Below are positions 36,571 through 48,587 of a stretch of DNA of 64,000 bases, in pieces (within the stretch, counting starts at the first letter, position 1; each line of letters starts with the position of its first letter). A program made the position numbers and the translations under genes. The stretch lies in assembly GCA_009823505.1 (NCBI GenBank), contig VZQC01012278.1:167912-231911 (forward strand), given 5' to 3'. Below the pieces are notes generated by a model. The model searched no databases. It was not told the origin of the DNA and saw only the letters and a list, made by a program, of their open reading frames with translations. This DNA is from Rhizomys pruinosus (Eukaryota > Chordata > Mammalia > Rodentia > Spalacidae).

Positions 36571-36724
36571 AATAGATCAAAAAGCCTCCCAGCTAAAAAA
36601 AATCCCAGGCTCATTCACAGGCAGAATTCTATAAACATTTAAAGAGGTCTTTACAGCAATTACTACTCAAACTTCTCAGAAGGACACAAGACAGAGGAAA
36701 TATGCCAAATTCCTTCTGTGAAGC
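36571..36724 (+). pseudogene. Second L1 in U3: ORF2 remnant
   Basis: Short RT-region stretch ending at CAGCATCACTCT, the same breakpoint as 27074. Confidence 0.75.
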
Positions 36725-37215
36725 CAGCATCACTCTCGCACAGCTCCAGAGAGAGTGGACTTGGGGTTTTACTCTTCATCTCACTGTGCCTTTTCTGAGG
36801 CCTAGGGAACAAACGCTGCGGAAGAGGGGGCGTGGTAGAATGTAAGGGCTGCGAATTGGGTGAATGGTGAAATACGGCAATGTACGTCTGGACACTCATT
36901 TGATCACTTGATTGACAGCAAACAACCTGTCACCCCCCACTTGGTGGTGGGGCTGTAGGTGTTGGGCCAACAGCCTGCAGATAGGTTTTTGCATGAAGGA
37001 TGCTTGAACTCATGGATGTTAATCACTTATAGCTAAAAATGAAAAAAAAAAACTGAGAGAAAGATGCAGGACAGTTTTATGGCAGAATGCTGATCTGGGA
37101 TGGGGTGTGGGGTGGGGGGGGAGGGAGGGAAATAGCTGAACTGAATTGGAAAAATGTATGAACAATGAGCAAAGCATCAATAAAAATTAATTTAAAAAAA
37201 AAAAAAAAAAAAAAA
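36725..37215 (+). mobile_element. L1-like 3' end replacing ORF2, U3
   Basis: Sister of 27075-27556, with polypurine GGGGTGGGGGGGGAGGGAGG and A-run (37191-37214). The consensus end CAAAGCATCAATAAAAATTAATTT is better preserved here. Confidence 0.78.
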
Positions 37216-37800
37216 CAAAGGGAAGAATCAAATGACCTACTCAAAAAGATGGGAGTAAAGAGCTGAACAGGACTTCACCGTAAGGAAGTAAAGATGGCTG
37301 AAGAATCATCTTAAAAGTGTTCATTCATCATTAATAATTAAGGAAATGCAAATTAAAACCACTCTAAGGTATCATCCCACTCCCATAAGAATAGCCAAGA
37401 TTGGGGCTGGAAGAGATGGCCTAACGGTTTAAGAGGGCCGACTGACCACTTCTTGACAGCAGGACCAGGGTTCGATCCCAGCACCCCTGCGGCTGAGAAC
37501 GCTGTCTGAAGCTCCAATTCTAGGAGAAACTCCGGTTCCCAGGGGAATCCGAGACCCTCTTCTGACCTCCATGGTGTTTGCACGACACGGGTGCACAGAC
37601 TTGCATGCCGACAGTAACATTCATACACCATAACAGAAATAAATAAAATTAATAAAAAAAAGAATAGCAAGATTTTTAGAAAACAAAAGACACCAATGCT
37701 GGAGAGGTTGTGGGATAAAGGAATACTCATCCATTGTTGGTGGGAGTGTAAATTTGTACAACTATTAGGCAAAGCAGTGTGGAGAACCCCTTAAAAAAGA
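37216..37800 (+). pseudogene. Second L1 in U3: late ORF2 with B2
   Basis: Late ORF2 split by a B2 at 37405-37655; no NUMT. The segment ends at the kinectin insertion. Confidence 0.78.
37405..37655 (+). mobile_element. B2 SINE, U3 (shared with U2)
   Basis: B2 after AGCCAAGATT, sister of 27742-28003. Confidence 0.88.
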
Positions 37801-39080
37801 CTCGGAATTAAAACCAGTTATAAATCTGTCCCTTGTAGAAACAGAAGGAATTTTACAGAAGTTACAGAGAAGTGTGGAGGCAGGAATAAATAAATGGAAA
37901 ATTTAAAGTTGATGAATCACAGAAGGCTATTAAACAGATGCAGTCCTCTTTTACATCTTCAGAGCAAGAGCTAGAGTGATTAAGAGGAGAAAAAGATATT
38001 GAAAGTCTGAGAAGAGAACGAGAACACTTGGAAATGGAGCTGGAGAAGGCAGAGATTGAACGAGCAACGTATGTGACTGAAGTCAGAGAGTTGAAGACAC
38101 AGTTAAATGAAACACTCACAAAACTTAAATAATGAGCAAAGTTTGAAGGAAAGAGGAAGTGATGAATTTTGCATAAGAAGGTAGCTGATGATTTGCATAA
38201 GAAGGAAGCTGATGATTTGCATAAGAAGGAAGCTGATGATGGGGGTGGAGAGATGGCCTAGCGCGCTCACTCACCGAGCGCCGACCGCTCTACCAGAGGA
38301 CTCAGGTTCGATCCCCAACACCCTTAGGCGGCCGAGAGCCGTCTGAAACTCCAATTCCAGGAGAACTCAGTTCCAGGGGAACTCCGAGACCCCCTTCTTC
38401 TGACGTCCGCAGCAAATTGCACGACACGGGTGCTACAAACTGCATGCAGACCAAGTACATTGATACAATACGAAATAAATATAAAATTACAAAATATTTA
38501 AAATAAAACAATAAATTAAAAAAAAAAGGAAGCTGATGATTTGCATAAGAAGGAAGCTGATGATTTGCATAAGGCCCAACAGTCCCTGAATTTTATCCAT
38601 TCAAAAATTTTTTTTTTTTTTTTTTTCAAATAAAAGGCTGCTGGAGACACTGCTATTATTGAGAATAGTGATGTTTCCCCAGAAATGGAATCTCCTGAGA
38701 AAGAGACAGTGTCCACAAGACTCAATCAGACTGTCGCACAGCTACAGCAGTTGCTTCAGGAAATAAACCAGCAGCTCACAAAGGAGAAGTAATAAACCAG
38801 GTTTGGGATATGGATCACTTAAAGACTACCAGAGTGAAGTACTTGGGAAACTATTCCTTGGAAGAGAACAGAAGGCATTGTATTATATTTTGCCAAATTA
38901 AAGCCTTATTTATGTTTTCAGCCTTTCTACTTTGTCAAACACTGAACAGAGTTTTGTCTTTTCTAATCCTTGTTAGACTACTACTGGGGATTTAGAGAAA
39001 AAATTTAAAAAAGGCCACTGCTGTAGACATCTCCAAAGAGTTTTAGTTTTATAATAGGATACGGTTTTGAATAATTTAAA
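37801..39080 (+). pseudogene. KTN1: Processed kinectin pseudogene (KTN1 3' end), U3 copy
   Basis: Second copy of the KTN1 coiled-coil and 3' UTR retrosequence (see 28141-29410). It includes KQMQSS, EREHLEMELEKAEIERATYV, VRELKTQLNETLTKL, the SPEMESPEKETVS block and the 3' UTR. The 24-bp repeat (GAAGGAAGCTGATGATTTGCATAA) is cleaner here, with about three units before the internal B2 and two after. A T-run of about 19 near 38610-38628 is absent from U2. It is non-coding because of stops and frameshifts. Confidence 0.88.
38238..38525 (+). mobile_element. B2 SINE inside the kinectin pseudogene, U3
   Basis: B2 head GGGGGTGGAGAGATGGCCTAG to an A-rich tail, flanked by AGGAAGCTGATGAT on both sides; the duplication adds a partial 24-bp unit. 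Confidence 0.9.
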
Positions 39081-39731
39081 CAAAAACAAAACTCTTCAAA
39101 TTAGCCCCTGCATTCTAACCGCAGCCATACCACTCCTGGATATATATATATTATATATATATATAATATATTTATATATATATATCCTACCAAAAAAGAT
39201 ACATCCACAGATATGTTTATTGCAGTTCTCTTCACATTAGCAAAGACCTGGAACCAAACCCAAAATGCCCCTCACTGGATGACTGGATAACAAAAATGTG
39301 GTTTCAGATCTACACAATGAAGTTTTATGCAGGCAGTAAAGAAAAATGACATCATGAGCTTTGCTGTTAAATGAATGGACTAGAAGTATATACGAAATGA
39401 AAGTATACACAATGCCCAGATTTGAAAGGGGGAAAGTGGGTTTCCTTCATTTGCGGATGCTAACACCAAATCCCCCAGTTGGCAGGCAGACTGAGTATTT
39501 TAATTATATATTTCATTGTATCTGAAAGCAACTGTGCTTATTAACGATGTGAATCTAGTAAATGGGTCTAGATTGTCGCTACCATTATACTCACCAATGT
39601 ATCTACTAAATACTGGAATGTAGGATATGGTAAGTCATATTCTAAAAAAAGGAAGTAAAGTTACATGGCTTTGTACCTGCATGCAATTTTACCCTGTTAG
39701 AAATGTATAAGGATTGTGAATCTCTAAATGT

Positions 39732-39763
<32 letters not shown>

Positions 39764-39815
39764 CAAGATTTTTATTTTTGAACTTATGGTGTGTGGTGTG
39801 TATAGATGCATATTT
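39081..39815 (+). pseudogene. Second L1 in U3: ORF2 end, 3' UTR, T-run
   Basis: L1 ORF2 tail with a (TA)n run near 39140-39185. A run of about 33 T (39731-39763) replaces about 20 bp that are ordinary sequence in U4 (45243-45275), which looks like an assembly or read error. Confidence 0.72.
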
Positions 39816-39817
39816 TG

Positions 39818-40100
39818 AAATAATACAGGGCTGGGAGAGATGGCCTAGTGGTTCGAGAGCGCTGACCAGTCTTAGCAGAGGACCCGGGTTTCGATCCCAG
39901 CAACCCACATGGCGGCTGAGAACCGTCTGAAATTCCAATTTCCAGAAGAACTGCCAGTTCCAGGGGAATGCCGAGACCCTCTTCTGACCTCAGGCGGCAT
40001 TGCACGACCGGGTGCACAAACCTACATGCAGACAGTACCTGCATACACATACAAAATGAATAAAATAAAAATTAAAAAAAAAATAAAAAAGAAATAATAA
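39818..40100 (+). mobile_element. B2 SINE, U3 (shared with U2)
   Basis: Body about 39830-40085, inserted after GAAATAATACAG, sister of 30126-30400. Confidence 0.88.
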
Positions 40101-40640
40101 GAAGTAAATAGTAGGATACTACAAGGAAGTAGGGGGACTATGGGAGAAAGGAAGGGGAAAAGGGTGGATATGATATAAATATAGTGCTTATGCATGATAT
40201 TATCAAAACCATGAAAATTAAATGAATAAATACAACTGAATTCATTGAAAGTATTAAATATCGTAATAATTAAGGAAATGCAATTAATAACACTTTCAGA
40301 TATCATCTCACTCCAATACGAATAGCTAAAATCAAGAAGACAAAATGGACATGCAAATTTCTGGAGAGGTCACTCATCTACTGTGTCGGGAATGTAAACT
40401 TGTACACAGCGCATTATGGCAAAGCAATGTGGAGACCAACTTAAAAGACTCAAAATGAGCACTACAAGCCTGACCCAGCCATACCATCCTGGGTACATAC
40501 CCACAAAACTCATCCACCAGAGATATACTTGAACATCCATGTTTACTGCATCTCTCTTCAGCAATGGCAAGGCAGAACTGAGCATCTTCTAATTATTATA
40601 TTTCTGTTTCTCTGAAAGCAACTATGCTGTTATAAATGTA
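40101..40640 (+). pseudogene. L1 3' UTR and third L1 fragment, U3
   Basis: 3' UTR words (AAGGAAGTAGGGGGACTATGG) then an ORF2 tail equivalent to 45480-45865. Confidence 0.75.
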
Positions 40641-40644
40641 AATC

Positions 40645-40916
40645 TCTTCTTTTTTTTTTCTTTTTTTTTGAGACTAGAGGGTCTCCCTATATGCCCAGCT
40701 TGGCTGGAACTCACTCTGGTAGACAGGCTGGCCTTGAGCTCAACAGAGATCTGCTTACCTCTGCGTCAGGAGTGCGCTTGGGATTGAAAGGCGTGTGCTA
40801 CCACACCAGGATTAAATTCAGTACTTTTAGCCTCCATGTGGGTGCTGGGATTTTGAACCTGGGTCTCTGCAAGGACAGAGCGGTGCTTTAACACTGAGCC
40901 ATCTCTCCAGCCCAAT
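40645..40916 (-). mobile_element. Composite B1 plus B2-head SINE, U3
   Basis: The block marker described at 21384-21647, with small indels. Confidence 0.8.
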
Positions 40917-43430
40917 GTTAAGATTCTTAAAGCAGGCTCTAAACAAATTCGATTGACCCCCTTACTTTCAGACTCTGTATTACTGTATATGAGTAGAAAT
41001 ATGTATGCTATTTTAGAGTAATATAATTAAAGGAGGAAAAATGTGAATTGCCTAACACAAAAAAAAGACTGAGAGAAAGATGGATAGTTATGGCAGAGTG
41101 CATGATCTGGCCTCATACTTCAGTTTATGCCACCAATCTTTGTTCTAGTTATAATGGTCAATTTAATTATTTCCACTCATGCTGCAGTGTCAAGCTCTGT
41201 CACTCAGTATTTACTATGAAGGCTTTAAAAAAATGCTTTAAGTGAGTAGTTTGTGAAGGGGAATATTATCGTGAGTACTGGGTTTTAAATTTATAAACTT
41301 ATTATTCTGGAATTATACAATGATTAATGCACATCCATTGTGGGAGTTTTATTAATGAACATATAGAAACAGGCCTGTGGAAGAGGGCACACCATGATCA
41401 CTGGGGCAGTAACAGCCCAGGGACACAAGGCAGAGAGCAGTTCCAAATGCAATTATTTCTGATTTATTCAAACACACACATGTGCATTTAATGTTAGGCA
41501 AGGGTCGAATCACCTTCCTACGCGGCCAGTCCCACAGCCCTTTACATCAGCACGTCAATTCCCATGGAGGTTGGGTTTAAGGAAGGGACAATGTAAGGTG
41601 AGGCAAATCAGCTATTGCGGTGGCGCATGTGCACCCTTGCACAATGCCCAATGAAGCTCAAACCCAGGGCTGCCATCCCACAATCCATCTTTAATTACAA
41701 TTATTGGAAGATGGCACCCTGTCTAGCACAAAACAAGAACTTTAAGATTGTATGATGAGTATAATATATGACACAAAATATATTTGTATGGGCCCTTGTT
41801 GAAACATGACATCTAATGGAGAATATATGTAGTGGAGAATTTTTGGTGATGACAAAAGGAGTCATGCAGAATTAAACTATAAACTGTTTATTGTGGAATT
41901 TGATATCAACTTTTAAAGGGAATTTTCATAATGATTATAAGACAAAAAGCAAAAAGGAATTGTATGAAATATAAGGAATGAGGTGGTTTCAAAGAGGTGG
42001 GTATGGTCAACTCTTTCAAATAGTAATTTATTAAGCATATGATGAGAGACTTAATTCCCTGGTGAGAAAGCACTTGGAGAAAGCACTTTACTGTATTGGT
42101 AGTAACATAAACTAAAAAATATGGTTTCTTTTTTTAAGACAGACGCGAAATGAACGCAGCTTTGTTCTTTGTGATAACAAACAATATAGAGAATATGTAT
42201 AGGACAATGATGACACTGATCATGAGGCAGTACAGAGTGTTCCCTAAAATGGGAAACATGAAATGAGCCCAATGGTTGTCCCGTATTGTTTACTGACTTC
42301 TAGGTAACCCAGGCAGAGACCCAGCACTGTGAAAAAATTTAAAGGTTAAGATAAGAAATGTGGTCTAGGAAAAGCACCACATAAAAATATAACAGCAGTG
42401 CCTGACATCCTCATGGGGCCTCAAAGACTGTCTATTCTGACCAACTAAAGGGAATGGAAGACAACTTGTATACAAAGGCCCTAAAGATAGAGAAGCCTCA
42501 GAATTTTCATTCAAACACTGCAAGGGAGAAATGAGTAGAGCCTCCTCTTCAAAACATTGGTAGGGGAAAAATCTGGAATTTTATACATAGAGACAACATG
42601 TCTCAACAAACAAGGTAAGGCCAAATGTGGAGTTACACACCTGCAATTCCAGCACCTTGAGGAAGAGGCATGAAGTTTGTTGCCAACCTGATCTCCAGGT
42701 GAGTTTCAGGCCAGACCAGACTATATTGCAAACCCTCTTCGAAAAGAAGCAAAACAAAATCTTTGACAAAAGACAGACAGACAGAACAGACAGACAAAGA
42801 ATCAGCAAAAGACAAGGGGAGGAATGGAGTTTGAGGCAGCCCTGAGCGTACCGTAGTGAAGAAAATGCTCCAAAAAAAATGGTGAGATCCCTTATCAGCA
42901 AACATGTCATAGAGTGTGTGGCACAAAATTTATTCTGAATACCACTCATGATAGTATCAAAGACATGTAATGCCTAGGAAAAATCCAGAGAGAGAAAATT
43001 CTGTACATTGAAAACTACAAAATAATACCAAGACAAACAGAAGAACGTATATACAGATGAAGTAGTACCTTTTTGATAGATCAGAAAATTCAGTATTATT
43101 GTAGAAGAAATGAAAACATACCTGTAAACAAAGAAGTGAATAGAATAGTCTTAGAAACACTTGCCCATTCTGAAATAGTTCAAGAAGGAAACAATCAAAA
43201 AGTCTATGTATTAGACCACATAGATTAGGATCAATAAATCACATTAGGCGCTTGGGCAACAGAATAGAAGAAGGGAGCGGGGGCACGCTGGGGCTGTGGT
43301 AGGGTGGTGTAGAACACTCGGTTTTGCCCGTTCCATTAAAATCCCAGCCTCTTGGTCTTGGTGCCCTAGCAATCTGAGCAGCCTGAGCAAAACAAGCTCC
43401 TGGGACAATCGCTTCAGATCCTGAGGCACC
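40917..43430. repeat. Duplicated flank upstream of FAM47 copy B
   Basis: Aligns with 46118-48587. The stretch 41260-41650 is indel-noisy, but 41660-42600 and 42880-43430 are almost identical to the U4 copy. I see no gene in it. Confidence 0.82.
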
Positions 43431-44318
43431 ATGGTGGATCAGTGGCTGCCTTGGAACTGGCCATGGAAGATACTTCAGCCAATGCCTCTGGACATGTCCT
43501 GTAAGCCCTGGTTCAAGGACAAGCTGCGTTCCAAGTGCTTTGCAAAGCATAAACGGGATGAACTGAAGTTTCCTACCTCTCTGGATAGCCAGCGTTGGAT
43601 ATTTGTGAAGGAAGGATTGGATGATTTCAGGAGAGACTGCCCACCTTGTGAAGGTCCTATCGTTCATGGCACTAAAGAGGGCTTCCTCCCTATGATTTCT
43701 CACGGAGCTTCTCACCGTGACCCCAGAAAGAGAAAGCTCGACTTAGGCCTGTTGTCCTCACTATCACTGGCTCAGAATTTAGGCAGGGACTTTGTGGAGA
43801 ACACCGTAGAAAACATGACCCAGCATCCTTTGGATCAATGGCCCCTGGAGAAAGAGTTTTGTGAAGATCTCTTACTAAAGGTGCTGGGAGTACTAGATCC
43901 TGACCCGAAGTTGGAGGACAAATGGGCTTATTATGAGGGCCGCAGAGAATCGATCAAGTCGGAGCCCTCAAAGGAGAAAACCCTTCCCAAACCTCCTGAG
44001 GTGGAGCTTCCTGTTTCCTGGGTCACGTCGACATGGTGTGCTTCACCAAAACAAACCCAAAAAGAAGGAATCCTCTGATTCTCTTTATTACAGATACATA
44101 CCCAAAGGAGTCTATGACTTCTGTGAATGGGTTGACTCATTTGGAGACTTGGGCATTGATGAAGAATTCATGATGAAGTAATTTGAAATCCGCTATGAGT
44201 GTGAACCTACCTATGAAGACTCTTCCATCAAGAAAATCAGCCTGCTTCCTTCTGAGCTTAGGTATTGCAGAAGGCTGAGCAAAGTGAAGGCAATCCGATT
44301 CTCCATACAGGAGTATAN
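43431..44318 (+). pseudogene. FAM47-like pseudogene, copy B (3' truncated at N)
   Basis: The frame from ATG 43431 gives 215 codons identical to copy C, including the shift that ends it at 44078. The downstream part continues in another frame (YRYIPKGVYDFCEWVDSFGD) to a TAA at 44179-44181, the same stop as in C. The copy is cut at 44318, a single N, and L1/NUMT sequence follows. Two base differences from C are visible near 44263 and 44271. The identical lesions date the damage before the B/C split or show an assembly duplicate. Confidence 0.88.
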
Positions 44319-45480
44319 CTTCAAAAGTGTTCATCATCATGTTGAATTGCAAATTCGATGAAGCAGCTCGCTGCTGCCCTAATAGGAAGAGATATTTTTG
44401 TTTGTTTTGGTGAGCTTGAGATTTAGTGTTGTTGCTGGATGGAAATACTGTTATGGATGATGCGTAGATTAGGCGAATATAGAAGAAGAGGTGTAGTAGG
44501 GCTATTAGGGTCACTCCCATAAGAGTAGCCAAGATTAAGAAAACAAAGACACCAAATGCTGGAGAGGTTGTGGGGACAGGGAAACACTCATCCATTACTG
44601 GTGGGAATGTAAACTGGTACAACCACTGTGGAAAGCAGTGTGGAGAACCCTTAAAAAACTCGAAATTAGCCTACCATGTAACCCAGCCATACCACCCCTG
44701 GGTATATATATATACCCACAAGACGCATCCTACCACAAAAATACATGCACAGCTATGTTTATTGCAGTTCTCTTCACAATAGCAAAGAGCTGGCACCAAC
44801 CCAAATGCCCCTCAACTGATGACTGGATAACAAAAATGTGGTTCATCTATACAATGGAGTTTTATGCAGCAGTAAAGAAACATGACATCATGAGCTTTGC
44901 TGGTAAATGGATGGAACTAGAAGTAAGTATACTAAATGAAGTAACACAATCCCAGAAAAAAAGGGGAATGGTTTCCATCATTTGCGGATGCTAACACCAA
45001 ATCCCCAGTTGGCAGGCAAGCTGAGTATCTTTATTATTATATTTCATTGTATCTGAAAACAACTGTGCTATTACAATGTGAATGTATAAATGGGCTCTAG
45101 AGTTGTCCTACCACTTATACTCACACAATGTAATTACCAAATACTGATGGAGGATATGTAGTCATATTCTAAAAAAAGAATGTAAAGTTATATGACTTTG
45201 TACCTGCATGCAAATTTACTGTTAAAATGTGAATCTCTAAATGTGTTTAGGAATCAATCTATAGTTTATTTTCAGAATTTTTATTTTTGACTTATGTGTG
45301 GAGTGTATATATGCATATTTTGGAACAATATAAAGTAAATAAATCAGAATACTACAAGGAAGTAGGGGGACTATGGGAGAAAGGAAGGGGAAAAGGGTGG
45401 ATATGATATAAATATAGTGCTTATGCGTGAAATTATCAAAAACATGAAAATTAAATGAATAAATACAACTGAATTCCAAT
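44319..45480 (+). pseudogene. L1 ORF2 C-terminus and 3' UTR with NUMT, U4
   Basis: The ORF2 tail (frame 44638-44994 encodes the distal region with FIYTMEFYAAVKKHDIMSFAG) and the 3' UTR are in clean sequence. A NUMT replaces part of it at 44335-44512. It is the best reference for the noisy copies in U1-U3. Confidence 0.85.
44335..44512 (-). other. NUMT: ND2 fragment joined to tRNA-Cys, clean copy
   Basis: Same mitochondrial insertion as 19504-19688. On the minus strand it reads an ND2 C-terminal stretch (TLIALLHLFFYIRLIY) then the tRNA-Cys-like segment, with anticodon stem-loop TGAATTGCAAATTCG on the plus strand and a GCAGC/GCTGC pairable arm beside it. The breakpoints inside L1 are the same as in U1. 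Confidence 0.78.
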
Positions 45481-45864
45481 TAAAAAAAGTATTCAATATC
45501 AGTAAAAATTAAGGAAATGCAAATTAAAACCACTTTCAGATATCATCTCACTCCAATACAACTGGCTAAAATCAAGAACACAAAGGACACCAAATTCTGG
45601 AGAGGTCACTCATCTACTGTGTCGGGAATGTAAACTTGTACAACCATTATGGAAAGCAATGTGGAGAACACTTAAAAGACTCAAATGAGCCTACAACCTG
45701 ACCCAGCCATACCACTCCTGGGTGTATACCCACAAGACTCATCCTACCGCAAATATACGTGCACATCATGTTTACTGCAGCTCTCTTCACAACGGCAGGC
45801 AAACTGAGCATCTTTATTATTATGTTTCTGTTTCTCTGAAAGCAACTATGCTGTTATAATGTAA
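45481..45864 (+). pseudogene. Third L1 fragment, U4
   Basis: ORF2 tail starting AAATTAAGGAAATGCAAATT and ending in TGTTATAATGTAAAT. It duplicates the position of the previous ORF2 tail, so it is a separate 5'-truncated insertion. Confidence 0.82.
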
Positions 45865-46118
45865 ATATCTTTTTTTTGAGACAGGGTCTCCCTATAGCCC
45901 CAGCTGGCCTGGAACTCACTCTGTAGACCAGGCTGTCCTTGAGCTCACAGAGATCTGCCTTCCTCTTCATCAGGAGTGCTGGGATTAAAGGCATGCGCCA
46001 CCACACCAGGCTTAAATTCAGTACTTTTAGCCTCCATGTGGGTGCTGGGATTTGAACCTGGGTCCTCTGCAAGAGCAGTCGGTGTTATTAACCTCTGAGC
46101 CATCTCTCCAGCCCAATG
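45865..46118 (-). mobile_element. Composite B1 plus B2-head SINE, U4
   Basis: Clean copy. The reverse B1 runs TTTTTTTGAGACAGGGTCTC to GCGCCACCACACCAGGC (45868-46010). The reverse B2 head runs 46028-46116 and ends CTCTCCAGCCC. Confidence 0.88.
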
Positions 46119-48587
46119 TAAATCTCTTAACAGGCTCTACAATCGATTGACCGCTTACTTTCAGACTCTGTAATTACTGTATATGAGTGGAAAGTATGTA
46201 TGCATATTTTAGAGTAATATAAAATTAAAGGAGGAAAATGTGAATTCCTAAACACAAAAAAAGACTGAGAGAAAGATGGATAGTTATGGCAGAGTGCATG
46301 ATCTGGCCTCATACTTCAGTTTATGCCACCAATCTTTGTTCTAGTTATAATGGTCAATTTAATTATTTCCACTCATGCTGCAGTGTCAAGCTCTGTCACT
46401 CAGTATTTACTATGAAGGCTTTAAAAAAATGCTTTAAGTGAGTAGTTTGTGAAGGGGAATATTATCTGAGTAACTGGTATAAATTTATAAACTTCATTAT
46501 TCTGAAAACATGATTATCACATCCATTGTGGGAGTTATTAATAACATATAGAAACAGGCTGTGGAAAGGGCACACACATGATCACTGCAGTAACAGCCCA
46601 GGGACACAAGGCAGAGAGCAGTTCCAAATGTAATTCTGATTTATTCAAAACACAACATGTCATTTATGTAGGCAGGGTGACATCACCTCCTAGCGGCCAG
46701 TCACAGACCCTTTACATCACACGTCATTCCCATGAGGTGGGTTAAGGAAGGGACATGTAGGTGAGCAAATCAGCTCATTGCGGTGGGCATGTGCACCCTT
46801 GCACATGCCCAATGCAGCTCAAACCCAGGGCTGCCATCCCACAATCCATCTTTAATTACAATTATTGGAAGATGGCACCCTGTCTAGCACAAAACAAGAA
46901 CTTTAAGATTGTATGATGAGCACAATATATGATACAAAATATATCATACAGGCCCTTGTTGAAACATGACATCTAATGGAGAATATATGTAGTGGAGAAT
47001 TTTTGGTGATGACAAAAGGAGTCATGCAGAATTAAACTATAAACTGTTTATTGTGGAATTTGATATCAACTTTTAAAGGGAATTTTCATAATGATTATAA
47101 GACAAAAAGCAAAAGGAATTGTATGAAATATAAGGAATGAGGTGGTTTCAAAGAGGTGGGTATGGTCAACTCTTTCAAATAGTAATTTATTAAGCATATG
47201 ATGAGAGACTTAATTCCCTGGTGAGAAAGCACTTGGAGAAAGCACTTTACTGTATTGGTAGTAACATAAACTAAAAAAATATGGTTTCTTTTCTTGTAAA
47301 GACAGACCGAAATAAACCAGCTTTGTTCTTTGTGATAACAAACAATATAGAAAAAATGTATAGGACAATGATGACACTGATCATGAGGCAGTACAGAGTG
47401 ATCCCTAAAATGGGAAACATGAAATGAGCCCAATGGTTGTCCCATCTTGTTTACTGACTTCTAGGTAACCCAGGCAGAGACCCAGCACTGTGAAAAAATT
47501 TAAAGGTTAAGATAAGAAATGTGGTCTAGGAAAAGCACCACATAAAAATATAACAGCAATGCCTGACATCCTCATGGGGCCTCAAAGACTGTCTATTCTG
47601 ACCAACTAAAGGGAATGGAAGACAACTCGGATACAAAGACCCTAAAGACAGAGAAGCCTCAGACTTTTCATTCAAACACTGCAAGGGAGAAATGAGTAGA
47701 GCCTCCTCTTCAAAACATTGGTAGGGGAAAAATCTGGAATTTTATACATAGAGACAACATGTCTCAACAAACAAGGTAAGGCCAAATGTGGAGTTACACA
47801 CCTGCAATTCCAGGACCCTTGAGGAAGAGGCATGAAGTTTGTTGCCAACCTGATCTCCAGGTGAGTTTCAGGCCAGCCAGCACTATATTGCAAAACCCTC
47901 TCTCAAAAGAAGCAAAACAAAAAATCTTACAAAACAGACAGACAGACAGACAGACAAAAATCAAGCCAAAAGACAAGGGGAGGATGGAGTTTGAGGCAGC
48001 CTGAGCTACCTAGTGAAGAAAATGCTCCAAAAAAAATGGTGAGATCCCTTATCAGCAAACATGTCATAGAGTGTGTGGCACAAAATTTATTCTGAATACC
48101 ACTCATGATAGTATCAAAGACATGTAATGCCTAGGAAAAATCCAGAGAGAGAAAATTCTGTACATTGAAAACTACAAAATAATACCAAGACAAACAGAAG
48201 AACGTATATACAGATGAAGTAGTACCTTTTTGATAGATCAGAAAATTCAGTATTATTGTAGAAGAAATGAAAACATACCTGTAAACAAAGAAGTGAATAG
48301 AATAGTCTTAGAAACACTTGCCCATTCTGAAATAGTTCAAGAAGGAAACAATCAAAAAGTCTATGTATTAGACCACATAGATTAGGATCAATAAATCACA
48401 TTAGGCGCTTGGGCAACAGAATAGAAGAAGGGAGCGGGGGCACGCTGGGGCTGTGGTAGGGTGGTGTAGAACACTCGGTTTTGCCCGTTCCATTAAAATC
48501 CCAGCCTCTTGGTCTTGGTGCCCTAGCAATCTGAGCAGCCTGAGCAAAACAAGCTCCTGGGACAATCGCTTCAGATCCTGAGGCACC
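46119..48587. repeat. Duplicated flank upstream of FAM47 copy C
   Basis: Clean reference for the flanks at 21648 and 40917. It includes a remnant of the L1-like 3' repeat (ACTGAGAGAAAGATGGATAG...GAGTGCATGATCTGG) and a (GACA)n run near 47936-47958. The predicted minus-strand frames here and over the gene are shadows. Confidence 0.82.

Noticed and set aside
43239..43715. 158-codon minus-strand open frame, repeated exactly at 48396-48872
   Set aside because: It is antisense to FAM47 copies B and C and repeats only because the locus is duplicated. Its sequence shows no domain.
44341..44385. Functional nuclear tRNA-Cys gene
   Set aside because: The 5' acceptor strand is missing and the context is mitochondrial, so it is a NUMT fragment.
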